From the NCBI RefSeq assembly GCF_002263515.1, contig NZ_CP022752.1, positions 2,728,001 through 2,792,000 on the forward strand: DNA of 64,000 nucleotides. The letters run 5' to 3'. Source of the stretch: Actinopolyspora erythraea (lineage in GTDB: Bacteria; Actinomycetota; Actinomycetes; Mycobacteriales; Pseudonocardiaceae). The position numbers and the translations under genes were made by a program. This document shows, in pieces, positions 8,477-16,761 of this stretch. The notes below the pieces were generated by a model. It did no database searches. It was not told where the DNA came from and worked only from the letters and a program-made list of their open reading frames with translations. The stretch's first letter is position 1. The number at the start of each line of letters is the position of its first letter.

Positions 8477-10458
8477 GCGAACACACGAACCACACCACGA
8501 ACATCGTGAAGGAAAATGGCAAGATTGGAGCCCAAGCCGGCGAAATAAAAAATTCAAACATAATCATGAATGATTATGCCGAATACTCCCCGGAAGAAAA
8601 ATATGAAGCCGCCGAGAAACTCCTAAAAGAAGGCGTCCCCAGAAAGGCCCGAGATCTGATCGACGACGCCATCTCCAAGGGGCACGACGGCGCCAGAGTA
8701 CGGTTCCATCGTGTGCTGGCGATCCTGAGCAAGCGCTCGTACCGGGACCTCACCGCCGAGGACCGGGAGCAGATGAGACTCAGCACGAAATCACCGCACG
8801 AGCACACAGACGACAGCTGGAGCGGTGCGCTGGACGCGATACGCGAACTGTTCGAACACTTCGAGAACCCCGATATCAGCACGAGACACACCGACAAGAA
8901 ACTGAGAGATCTGCCGTCGCAGCAGCACGAAAAGATCATGCGGCATCTCGATCTCTTCATCACCAGCGAACTGAAAGACGTTCTGTGGACCGAAACAAGC
9001 GATGAAGCACGAGAGGGCCGATTCAGCGGTGACCGCAGTAATCGAGTGTGGGCCTACTTTCAACCCGACCCCCTGGACGCACGGGTCAGGCACCCCGCCG
9101 AAGATCCCCTTCTGCCGTACGACCGCCGATGGGCGATAGTCACTTCCTGCACCGGCACGGCCGCTGTCGGCTACCTGGGATGGCTGGTGCTGACTCATGC
9201 GACGGTGTTGCCGGTACTCGCCTACCTGGCCATGCTGGCTTTCGGCTACGTGGCAAGCAGGAACGGATTCGAGTGGCACTACCGGACATCACGTTTGAAA
9301 CTCAAGGAGGGCGATTTTTTCCGGTCGACATCGGTCACCGGCTCCGATCCGGACGGGTTCGCCAACCAGGTCGATCGTTCTTTCTCCCACTATTTCCACA
9401 AGTACTGCCCCGAGAATACGAACCGCGAGAAGTGGCTCGCCGAAACCGCCGGGATTCGCGCCACACTCCGCGACGAGATCGTCGAACTCTATCGGGAAAG
9501 CCGAACCGGCGTCGGTCGCGTGAACTGGTTGATCCGATACCTGACCTCCGACGTCAAGCAGCGCTGGCGAGCAGGAACGCTGCTGCGACACCGTGAGCGG
9601 TATCGGGTGGCCACGTCCACGAAGGTGCGGTTCTCACTGGCTCTGGCAGCCCTGGTTCCAACCACGCTGATCGTGCTCGTCACCACCGTGACGACAAGTG
9701 TCCTCCCCGCCGCGCTCGCCGCGCTCGTCGCCGTGCCCAGTACGCGAGACGCCGTGAAGCGCTGGCTGCGCGTCGCGGTGGAACGCCGTCGGTTCGAGGA
9801 GGACCAGCGAGAAAGCGACCGTCTCCACCAGGAACGACACGAGGCGTACCTCCGCTGGAGGCGGAAGCTGGAGACCACGTGCCCGTCGGAAATCGAGATG
9901 GAGTACTGGCTACACTGCGACAAAGTGATCATGCTCGACGACGCCCTGCGTCATTACAGGTTGGCATGGCGTGACATCATAACTCACGCTTTCCTGCAAA
10001 CTCCCACTTCGGACGCCAAGCGAAAGCGCCGAGGTGGCCCGCTGCGCTTCTCGAAATACGATGTTAGATTGTTTCTGATCACCCGAGACGGTGTGCGCGA
10101 GACAAACACGACGCTGGATTTCGAGCAGGGATTGTTCGGCAGGGCACAACGTGGAAACTTCCGATTCGATGCGATTTCCTCCACCGACATCATCCCGTCC
10201 AGCGGTCTCGGTTACACCCTGAAGATAACCCTGATCAATGGCCCTACCAGGGAAGTGAACGTCAAGGAACCCGACCAGGAGGCATCGACCACCAATCCCA
10301 ACGACACCTCCGAGCGACTGTCCGAAATCGATCTCGACGCGGCGGGGTTCACGCACACCCGACACGTCCTCGAAGGGATCGCGGCGGAAGGAAAGGGGTG
10401 GATCGAACGCGATCCGGTTACCAGCGACGTCGGCTTCACTTCCAGCACCGACGAGTGA
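8473..10458 (+). CDS. four-TM membrane protein with N-terminal amyloid-like motif
   Basis: A 661-residue protein I cannot assign to a named family. Residues 18-32 (IGAQAGEIKNSNIIM) match the motif in the upstream nucleosidase. Residues 36-200 are helical and charged, TPR-like in texture. A hydrophobic hairpin at 220-262 and another at 385-423 predict four membrane segments. The last 240 residues are soluble, with a beta-rich part. The bases coding the motif (about 8520-8640) are strikingly AT-rich against high-GC neighbours. The hairpins recall two-TM effector domains such as SLATT, but I see no diagnostic motif. A membrane-acting partner or effector of the nucleosidase is an inference. Confidence 0.75.
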   Translation: MSEHTNHTTNIVKENGKIGAQAGEIKNSNIIMNDYAEYSPEEKYEAAEKLLKEGVPRKARDLIDDAISKGHDGARVRFHRVLAILSKRSYRDLTAEDREQMRLSTKSPHEHTDDSWSGALDAIRELFEHFENPDISTRHTDKKLRDLPSQQHEKIMRHLDLFITSELKDVLWTETSDEAREGRFSGDRSNRVWAYFQPDPLDARVRHPAEDPLLPYDRRWAIVTSCTGTAAVGYLGWLVLTHATVLPVLAYLAMLAFGYVASRNGFEWHYRTSRLKLKEGDFFRSTSVTGSDPDGFANQVDRSFSHYFHKYCPENTNREKWLAETAGIRATLRDEIVELYRESRTGVGRVNWLIRYLTSDVKQRWRAGTLLRHRERYRVATSTKVRFSLALAALVPTTLIVLVTTVTTSVLPAALAALVAVPSTRDAVKRWLRVAVERRRFEEDQRESDRLHQERHEAYLRWRRKLETTCPSEIEMEYWLHCDKVIMLDDALRHYRLAWRDIITHAFLQTPTSDAKRKRRGGPLRFSKYDVRLFLITRDGVRETNTTLDFEQGLFGRAQRGNFRFDAISSTDIIPSSGLGYTLKITLINGPTREVNVKEPDQEASTTNPNDTSERLSEIDLDAAGFTHTRHVLEGIAAEGKGWIERDPVTSDVGFTSSTDE

Positions 10459-10508
10459 CGCTGCAGGCTCGCGCCGCGCAGCCTGGGGTCATGCGGTGAA
10501 ATCGATCA

Positions 10509-10530
10509 GGCGCCGAGATCACTCGGCGCC
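10509..10530. terminator. terminator hairpin between convergent operons
   Basis: GGCGCCGAG (10509-10517) and CTCGGCGCC (10522-10530) form a perfect 9-bp stem with a 4-base loop, between the ends of the NrtR-nucleosidase operon and znuB. TTCG follows on the plus strand. It probably serves both directions. Confidence 0.7.
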
Positions 10531-10582
10531 TTCGTCGGGTACGATCAACGGCCCTCTCCTTCCAACCATTGAACTCTCCGGA

Positions 10583-11419
10583 TCACGCCGGTCTGCCGTG
10601 AAAACTCCTCCGAAGTCCCCGCGACGGCGGGAAAACGCCACGAACAGCGGTGAAGACCGCGCAGGCGCTGAGCACGATCGCGGGCCCGGATGGCAGGTCG
10701 AACGCGTAGGAGATGCCCAGACCGCCCAGGGTGACCACGACGCCCACCGCCACGGTGGCGGTCATCATGCTCGCGAGCGTGCGGGTGAACAACCCCGCGG
10801 TCGCGGCGGGAACGGTCAGCAACGCGATGAGCAGCACGACGCCGACGAGCTGGATGAGCACCACCACCGCCAGGGCCACGGCCGCGGGCACCACCAGCTC
10901 CAGCGCGAGCACGGGCAGGTTGCGGCTGCGCGCGAACGCCCGGTCTGCGGAGTAGGCCAGTAGCGGCCGGTAGTACAGCACGACGAACCCCACGAGCACC
11001 ACAGCGACCGCACCGAGCAGCGGGAGGTCACCGCGTGGGATCGACAGCAGCGAACCGAACAGGAAGCTGCGAGCGTTGGCGGTGTAGCCCGGGGTGAAGT
11101 GGACGAAGATCACCCCCAGCGACATGCCGACGGCCCACAGCATCCCGATCAGGGTGTCGTTGCGCTGCCGCGCGAAACGCCGCAGCAGCCCCATGAGCAC
11201 CGCCGCCAGCACGCCGAAGACCATGGCCAGCACGGAGGGGTCCATCCCGAGGAAGAAGCCGAGCCCCACCCCGCCGTAGGAGGCGTGCGCGATGCCGCCG
11301 CCCGCCAGCACCTCCCGGTTGACGACCACGAGGGTGCCGACGACACCGAGCACCACACTGGCGAGTACGGCGGCGATGACCGCGTTCTGCATGAACTCCA
11401 GCCGCAGTACCTCGATCAC
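10583..11419 (-). CDS. znuB: zinc/manganese ABC transporter permease
   Basis: A 278-residue ABC-3 family permease with eight or so hydrophobic helices. It contains NREVLAGGGIAHASYGGVGLG and the late VGVVLLIALLTVPAATA segment conserved in ZnuB/TroC permeases. The GTG at 11419 overlaps the znuC stop (GTGA), so the start is set by coupling. It forms the membrane channel for the ATPase and the lipoprotein encoded upstream. A longer frame running through this region to 12373 is not a real fusion. Confidence 0.9.
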   Translation of the reverse strand: MIEVLRLEFMQNAVIAAVLASVVLGVVGTLVVVNREVLAGGGIAHASYGGVGLGFFLGMDPSVLAMVFGVLAAVLMGLLRRFARQRNDTLIGMLWAVGMSLGVIFVHFTPGYTANARSFLFGSLLSIPRGDLPLLGAVAVVLVGFVVLYYRPLLAYSADRAFARSRNLPVLALELVVPAAVALAVVVLIQLVGVVLLIALLTVPAATAGLFTRTLASMMTATVAVGVVVTLGGLGISYAFDLPSGPAIVLSACAVFTAVRGVFPPSRGLRRSFHGRPA

Positions 11420-12201
11420 ACCGGCCTCCTCACCGAACGCGCGTGTTCCCGCTCGGAAGCCGTGGAGCCGCCCGGCGGAGGGTCGTGACTGACCGGCGGG
11501 TCGTCGTGGCGAACCGCCTCCCCGACCAGCCGTCCGCTGCCGGGCCACGGCCTCACACCGTGATCGACGGTGACGCCACACGTCGCCCGGGAAGCGATAC
11601 CGTCGATGTCGTGGGAGGCCACGACGATGGTCGTGCCGCCGGTCAACGAGGACAGCAGCCGATGGAGGTGCTCCGCCGAGTCGGCATCGATACCGGCTTC
11701 GGGTTCGTCCAGCACGAGCAGGTCCGGCTCGGCGGCCAGCGCCCTGGCGAGCAGCACGCGTCGGCGTTGTCCCGTGGACAGGGCTGACACCGGACGAGCG
11801 GCGAGCTCCGCGAGACCGACCCGTTCGAGGGCTCCGGTGACCGCCGACCGGTCGGCGGCGCGCAGTCGCTGCGGCAACCAGGTGGGACGGAGACGCCCCA
11901 TGGCCGTGAGATCCCGCACCGTCAGTGGGAACTCGGGATCGAGCCGAGCGTCCTGGGGGAGGTAGCCGATGCGTCCCCGGGCTCGTCGCGGCGGCTGACC
12001 GTGGACCTCGACCACCCCCCGAGTCGGCCGCAGCAGCCCGACGAGCAGTCCGAGCAGTGTGGACTTCCCCCCGCCGTTGGGGCCGGTCAGGGCGAGGAAC
12101 TCCCCTCGCTCCAGGGTCAGGTCCACCTCCGAGAGCACCGGGGCGGCGCCGTAGCCGGCCCGGACTCCGGCCAGCGAGACGGCGTTGCTCGCCCGCCCCA
12201 T
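11416..12201 (-). CDS. znuC: zinc ABC transporter ATP-binding protein
   Basis: A 261-residue ABC ATPase with Walker [10 protein letters not shown], signature LSTGQRRR and Walker [11 protein letters not shown] followed by the switch His in VASHD. The ATG shares a base with the znuA stop (TGATG), and its own stop overlaps znuB. The C-terminal 35 residues are Pro/Asp/His-containing and poorly conserved, perhaps a regulatory tail. It drives metal uptake through ZnuB. Confidence 0.9.
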   Translation of the reverse strand: MGRASNAVSLAGVRAGYGAAPVLSEVDLTLERGEFLALTGPNGGGKSTLLGLLVGLLRPTRGVVEVHGQPPRRARGRIGYLPQDARLDPEFPLTVRDLTAMGRLRPTWLPQRLRAADRSAVTGALERVGLAELAARPVSALSTGQRRRVLLARALAAEPDLLVLDEPEAGIDADSAEHLHRLLSSLTGGTTIVVASHDIDGIASRATCGVTVDHGVRPWPGSGRLVGEAVRHDDPPVSHDPPPGGSTASEREHARSVRRPV

Positions 12202-13106
12202 CAGGAACCGCTCCGCAACGCGTCCGCCAGTTCGGTCGCGACGTGGCGCATGTTCTTCTCCCAGTCCCGTGCCAGCGGGTCCAGCGGTTCCACCGTGGCT
12301 CCGACCTGCTCGGCGATGGTGCGGGCATCGTCCTCGGAGAACCGCGGCTGGACGAACACCGCCCGGATGTCACGGTTCTCGGCCCGCTCGATGATCTCGC
12401 GTAACCGCGCCGCGCCGGGCTCCTTGCCGCCGGACTCGATCGGGAGCATCTTCAGGTCGTAGTCGTTGGCGAAGTAATGCCACGCCGGGTGGAACGACAT
12501 GAACGTCTTGCCCGCGACCGGTTCGAGCTCACTGGCTATGTCCGCGTCGAGGGCGTCGACGTGTTCCTCGAACCGTCGCAGGTTTTCGCGGTACTCGCGC
12601 TCGTGGTCGGGATCGATCCGGCTCAGCGCGGCCGCGATCGTCTCGGCCTGGGTCTTGGCCCGGCGCGGGGACAACCAGATGTGCGGGTCCGGCTTGCCGC
12701 CCTCCAGGCGTCCACGGTCGACGTCCTGCCAGGTACGCACCCACCGCATGTCGTCACCCCCGGCCGACCTGATCCGGTCGGCCACGGAACGTTCGAAGGG
12801 CACGTCGACGGCGAAGTAGACGTCCGTCCCGGACAGCGAGCGCAGTTCGGATGGCTTGGGTTCGTACAGGGCCGGCGAGGCGGCCGGCGGCAGCAGCACC
12901 GAGGTGCTGACGTGCTCACCGCCGATTCGCTCCACGAAGTAGCGCTGCGGCGGAATGCTCACGAACGCCCGCAGCCGCTCCGATCCGCCGTCGGAGGCCC
13001 CGTTGCCGCCTCCCGCCGTGCCGCAGGCGCCAGCCAGCACCCCTGACACCGCCAGCAGCAGGGCCAGCGACTTCCGAGCACGGGACTTTCTCCACTCTGT
13101 GAACAA
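12201..13106 (-). CDS. znuA: zinc ABC transporter substrate-binding lipoprotein
   Basis: A cluster-9 (ZnuA-like) binding protein. It has a hydrophobic signal ending in the lipobox LAGAC, so it is expected to be lipid-anchored outside the membrane. Conserved family segments include SIPPQRYFVERIGG, DPHIWLSPRRAK and FHPAWHYFANDYDL, which carry the metal-binding His and acidic residues. I chose a TTG at 13106 because AGGAG lies 9 bases upstream; a GTG at 13133 in the same frame lacks a ribosome site. It is the first gene of znuA-znuC-znuB and lies below a Zur-like box. Confidence 0.88.
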   Translation of the reverse strand: MFTEWRKSRARKSLALLLAVSGVLAGACGTAGGGNGASDGGSERLRAFVSIPPQRYFVERIGGEHVSTSVLLPPAASPALYEPKPSELRSLSGTDVYFAVDVPFERSVADRIRSAGGDDMRWVRTWQDVDRGRLEGGKPDPHIWLSPRRAKTQAETIAAALSRIDPDHEREYRENLRRFEEHVDALDADIASELEPVAGKTFMSFHPAWHYFANDYDLKMLPIESGGKEPGAARLREIIERAENRDIRAVFVQPRFSEDDARTIAEQVGATVEPLDPLARDWEKNMRHVATELADALRSGS

Positions 13107-13182
13107 GCTTTGGTTCTCCTCGAACTGAGACACGCTGGGTGATCAGCCGCGCCGGTGTACCGCCGACACAGCGACATGAAAA

Positions 13183-13197
13183 TGAAAACCGTTATCA
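13183..13197. promoter_or_regulatory. Zur-like operator
   Basis: TGAAAACCGTTATCA is a 7-1-7 near-palindrome close to the actinobacterial Zur box (TGAAAATnATTTTCA type). It lies about 80 bp upstream of znuA. By family precedent, zinc-loaded Zur would repress znuACB here. Confidence 0.65.
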
Positions 13198-13202
13198 ATA
13201 AT

Positions 13203-13626
13203 CTGTGTCAATCTCTTCCTGCCAGCACGGAGATGAGAAGGATCACTCGAACAAGGGATCGCGAAGCACCTTGGGGTGCGTTGGATGCGACTCTGCTCGC
13301 TACTACCAACGGAGGACGCGGACGCCCTGCCCCACCTCACCCGGAAACCGCGGATCCACCGCGACGGACCGAAACGGGCTCGACTTCCGTTCGGAACAGC
13401 ACCGCAAAACGGTGGACGAGACCGAACTTCGACGGTGACACCCCGGCGGTGGCGGCTCCGGCCCCGCCTCCCACCTCCACCAAGCCGTGGCCGGCGGCGG
13501 CCGGGGCGGCACCGTCGCCCTCTCAGAGCCCGATGTCGGTCCGCCCCGGAACGACTTTCCGGCCCCTCGGAACCACCCCGCCCGGCGGAGAGCGGGACGC
13601 CCACGACGAACCCCTCCGGAACCGGC
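13203..13626. other. intergenic stretch without a recognisable gene
   Basis: About 420 bp between the znu promoter and the end of the TRIC gene. Frames are open in several phases only because of GC content; none has a ribosome site with family-like sequence. The zinc operon promoter lies at its left edge. Confidence 0.5.
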
Positions 13627-14289
13627 TCACTCTCCCCCGTCTTCGGAGGCCTCCTCGCCACGACGACTGGTCCGTCGCGGAGTGCTCGGCACGTAGAGGT
13701 TGAACCGCAGTCCCAGCATCCGGATGACGAAGCAAACCGCCGCGGCGACCAGCGCACTGGCCAGTCCGTAGATCCCCGCCCGCTCGGCCACCACGGTCAC
13801 CGCCGCTCCCACCAGCGCGGGTACGACGTAGAAATCACTGCTCAGCACCGTCGGAACGCGCCGGATCAGGACGTCGCGCATCGTTCCTCCCCCGACGGCC
13901 GTGATCGCTCCGAGCAGCACGGCCTGCACACCGTCCAACCCGAACTCCAGGGCCTTGCTGGCACCCGTCACGCAGAACACGCTGAGCCCGACCGCGTCGA
14001 AGACCGTGATCAGCGCGGTGAATCTTTCCAACGGCAGACTCAGGAAGAACGCGAGCAGCGCTCCGGCCGCGGCCACCCCGAGATAGCCGAGAGCGTTGAA
14101 GGTCGCGGGCGGCAACGAGTCGATCAGGACGTCGCGCACGATGCCACCGCCCAGCGCGGTGACCACTCCCAGGGTCAGCACCCCGACGAGGTCCAGCCGC
14201 ACCGCCCGCACCGCGGTCAACGCACCGTTGAGCCCGAACGCGAACGTCCCCGTCAGGTCGAGGGCCAGCAGCAGCGGCGTCTGGGTCAT
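13627..14289 (-). CDS. TRIC-type cation channel family protein (UPF0126)
   Basis: A 220-residue membrane protein with seven hydrophobic helices arranged as two similar repeats, each carrying a GGG-x-x-RD-V-L-I motif (GGGIVRDVLI and GGGTMRDVLI). These glycines and the following Arg-Asp are the hallmark of bacterial TRIC channels, which conduct monovalent cations. The C-terminus is a short basic then acidic tail. It is a single gene without an obvious operon partner. Confidence 0.88.
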   Translation of the reverse strand: MTQTPLLLALDLTGTFAFGLNGALTAVRAVRLDLVGVLTLGVVTALGGGIVRDVLIDSLPPATFNALGYLGVAAAGALLAFFLSLPLERFTALITVFDAVGLSVFCVTGASKALEFGLDGVQAVLLGAITAVGGGTMRDVLIRRVPTVLSSDFYVVPALVGAAVTVVAERAGIYGLASALVAAAVCFVIRMLGLRFNLYVPSTPRRTSRRGEEASEDGGE

Positions 14290-14607
14290 CGCCCCAGTGT
14301 GCCGGTGGCGGCGTCGGGACGAGTTTCACCCCTGAACCACGACGATCCCCGAAATATGAGAAATGATTCACACTTCCCGGGTTTCGGCGAATTCCGGTCC
14401 GCCACAGGAAAAACGCCGAAAATCACATCAAAACATCCGACACGAGTTTTTTACCGAGCATTCACCGAATGTCCCGGAGTGACACACGACAAGGTGTGAT
14501 GTGCGTGGCGAGTGGGACTTCAGCGGCCTGGATCAGGTGATAATGGCCGAGCGGAACGAGAGGCGGCAGGACTTCGAACGGCACACTCGTGATCATCGGG
14601 AGGTGGA
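14290..14607. other. divergent intergenic region
   Basis: About 320 bp between the divergent TRIC and FUSC genes. The part around 14350-14480 is AT-richer than its surroundings and likely holds both promoters. No RNA or ORF of its own was recognised. Confidence 0.45.
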
Positions 14608-16587
14608 GTGTCTTCCGTCGGTGCGGTTTCCCGACAACGACCGTGGTGGGGTGGATTGCTGTACCTACTGCGAATTGTCGTACCGTCCTGGCTGCGCAGA
14701 ATGCTGCGTCCCGCCCCGATACCGGTGGACTGGAGCCGGGTGGGGGTGGCCGCCCTGGGAATAGCCGGGCCGCAGGCGGTGGGGCTGGCGAGCGGGCGGA
14801 TCGCCGAGACGATCCTGCTCTCGCTCGGTGCGTTGTGCATCAGCTTCTCGGACCTGACCAGCTCCTACCGGTACCGGCTGCGCCGCGTGGGGCTGACCGT
14901 GGTGCTGGGCGGGTTCGGCTTCGGGGTGGGTGTCCTCGCCCCCGGCCCCTGGACGGCGGCGTGCGTGGTGGTCACGGTGTCGGTGCTGTCCGTGCTGGCG
15001 AGCCGGCTGGGGGATCTGTGGGCGGCGGCGGGCACCCAGATGCTCACCTTCTGCATCGTGGCCACCGGTACTCCCACCGAGAGTATGGGCGCGGGTGCGC
15101 AGTTCTGGTGGTTCCTGGCCGGTGAGATCATGGCGTTCGGCCTCATCGCCGCCACCTGGCCGTTCCGCAGGACCGCTCCCGCACGCCAGGCCGTGGCCCG
15201 GGTCTTCGACACCACCGTGCGCATGCTCACCGCCGAGACCCCGCGAGCCCGCACCGACGCGCGGCAGGCCCTGACGAAAGCGTTGGACGACGCCCACGAC
15301 GTCCTGATCGGTGTCACGGCGGGCGCAACAGCGCGCAGCCGCGTCCACGACCGGCTCCACGTGGTGCTCTCCCAGGCGACGCCGATGGTGGAAGCTTCGG
15401 TCGCGCTGGCCCACGCGGGAAGCAGACCCCCCGAGCACACGCTGACCACGATGCGCACCCTGGCACGGTGCGTCCGCTCCGGCACGATCCCACCGCCCTC
15501 CCACCCCACGGCACACGAGACCTCCACGGCGGTGCGCGCTCTGGAACAGGCCCTGGCCGGGCTGATCGACTCACTTCGCACGGCGAAGCTCACCGATCCC
15601 ACCGAGCTGGTCAACAACCGGGACCGTCGTGCCAGGTTCCGGGTCTGGCGCGAGGGCCTGGCGATCGGGCGTACCGGCTGGCTGCTGGCGTCGCGGATGG
15701 CAGTGTGCCTGGCAGTCGCCGAGCTGGTCGGGCTGGCACTGCCGCTCGAACAGCCGTACTGGGTGGCTCTCACGGTGGCACTGGTGCTGAAACCGAATTC
15801 GGGATCGGTCTTCGCGCGGGGCGTGCTGCGCGGCATCGGCAGCGTGCTCGGCGTGGTGGTGGCCACCGCCCTGCTCACGTTCGTCCCACACGGCTGGTGG
15901 CTGCTGCCGTTCATGGTGTTGCTGGCCGCGATGGTGCCCGACGCGCTGAGCCGGCACTACGGGCTGTTCACCGGGGTGGTGACCTGCCTGGTGCTGCTGA
16001 AGATGACCCAGGTGGAACCGACACCGGCGCTGCCCGCCGTGCGGTTGGTCGACTCACTGATCGGATGCGCCATTCTGCTGGTGGTCGGTGGGCTGCTGTC
16101 CCCGCTGCACCGGCACACCCCGCTGGCGCCCCGGTTCGCCTCGGCGGTGGACACTGTTTCGGAGTACGTCTCACTGGCACTGGGCGGGTTCGAGCAGGGG
16201 CGCTCGGCGGCTCGCCGCCGCAGCTACCGCGAGCTGTCCGAACTGCGCGCCGCGCTGCGGCAGCGCCTGGTGGAACCGACCTCGGCGAACAACGCCGAGA
16301 AGTGGTGGACCTCGATCATCGTGCTGGAGCGGCTCGTCGACGGCGCCACGGCACGTGCCATCCACATCGAGCGGGGCGACGAGGCCTTCAGCCTGCAGCA
16401 CACCCAACGGATCGTGTCGAGCATGCGATCGACCGCTCGCCAGCTGCGGGAGGTGGCCAGCGGCGGTGCCGTGGAGCCACCCGCCGACCTGCCCGGCCGG
16501 CTCGCCGAACTGGGCGCCGAGATCAGCAGACGACACCCGGAACCACCCTCGCACCGCCGGGAGGACTTCGAAACCGCGGGACGCTGA
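14608..16587 (+). CDS. FUSC-family membrane protein (aromatic-acid exporter-like)
   Basis: A 659-residue protein with two bundles of about five to six transmembrane helices (residues 45-190 and 365-500) separated by a soluble helical region, and a soluble tail. The second bundle contains LPLEQPYWVALTVALVLKP, the FUSC/ArAE signature near the start of that domain, and a fusion of such halves is the usual layout. The GTG at 14608 is preceded by GGGAGGT. FUSC proteins export aromatic acids or modify envelope permeability; the substrate here is unknown. No regulator lies next to it. Confidence 0.82.
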   Translation: MSSVGAVSRQRPWWGGLLYLLRIVVPSWLRRMLRPAPIPVDWSRVGVAALGIAGPQAVGLASGRIAETILLSLGALCISFSDLTSSYRYRLRRVGLTVVLGGFGFGVGVLAPGPWTAACVVVTVSVLSVLASRLGDLWAAAGTQMLTFCIVATGTPTESMGAGAQFWWFLAGEIMAFGLIAATWPFRRTAPARQAVARVFDTTVRMLTAETPRARTDARQALTKALDDAHDVLIGVTAGATARSRVHDRLHVVLSQATPMVEASVALAHAGSRPPEHTLTTMRTLARCVRSGTIPPPSHPTAHETSTAVRALEQALAGLIDSLRTAKLTDPTELVNNRDRRARFRVWREGLAIGRTGWLLASRMAVCLAVAELVGLALPLEQPYWVALTVALVLKPNSGSVFARGVLRGIGSVLGVVVATALLTFVPHGWWLLPFMVLLAAMVPDALSRHYGLFTGVVTCLVLLKMTQVEPTPALPAVRLVDSLIGCAILLVVGGLLSPLHRHTPLAPRFASAVDTVSEYVSLALGGFEQGRSAARRRSYRELSELRAALRQRLVEPTSANNAEKWWTSIIVLERLVDGATARAIHIERGDEAFSLQHTQRIVSSMRSTARQLREVASGGAVEPPADLPGRLAELGAEISRRHPEPPSHRREDFETAGR

Positions 16588-16761
16588 CACCGGGGCGGGC
16601 TCCCACCCCGGCCACGCACGCGCCCGCCCCGCTCCGATCCCGCTCATCCCGAAGCCACCCACGCTTCGGAGACACTTCGCGGGCGACGCCCGACCACCGC
16701 TCCCGTGGCGGCACCGCCGCCGATCGGCAAGGATGGAGACGGCGTTTCCGGAGGTGATGGC

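Noticed and set aside
8473..8571. the shared motif as a chance beta-helix or linker similarity
   Set aside because: Gapless match over 15 positions in adjacent coupled genes is hard to ascribe to chance, though a profile search is needed to be sure.
10583..12373. 596-residue apparent fusion of zinc permease with an upstream region
   Set aside because: The upstream half is znuC DNA read in the wrong frame; the real znuB starts at the GTG at 11419.
14665..15957. long minus-strand frames opposite the FUSC gene
   Set aside because: Low-complexity Arg/Gly/Pro sequence complementary to a well-supported gene.
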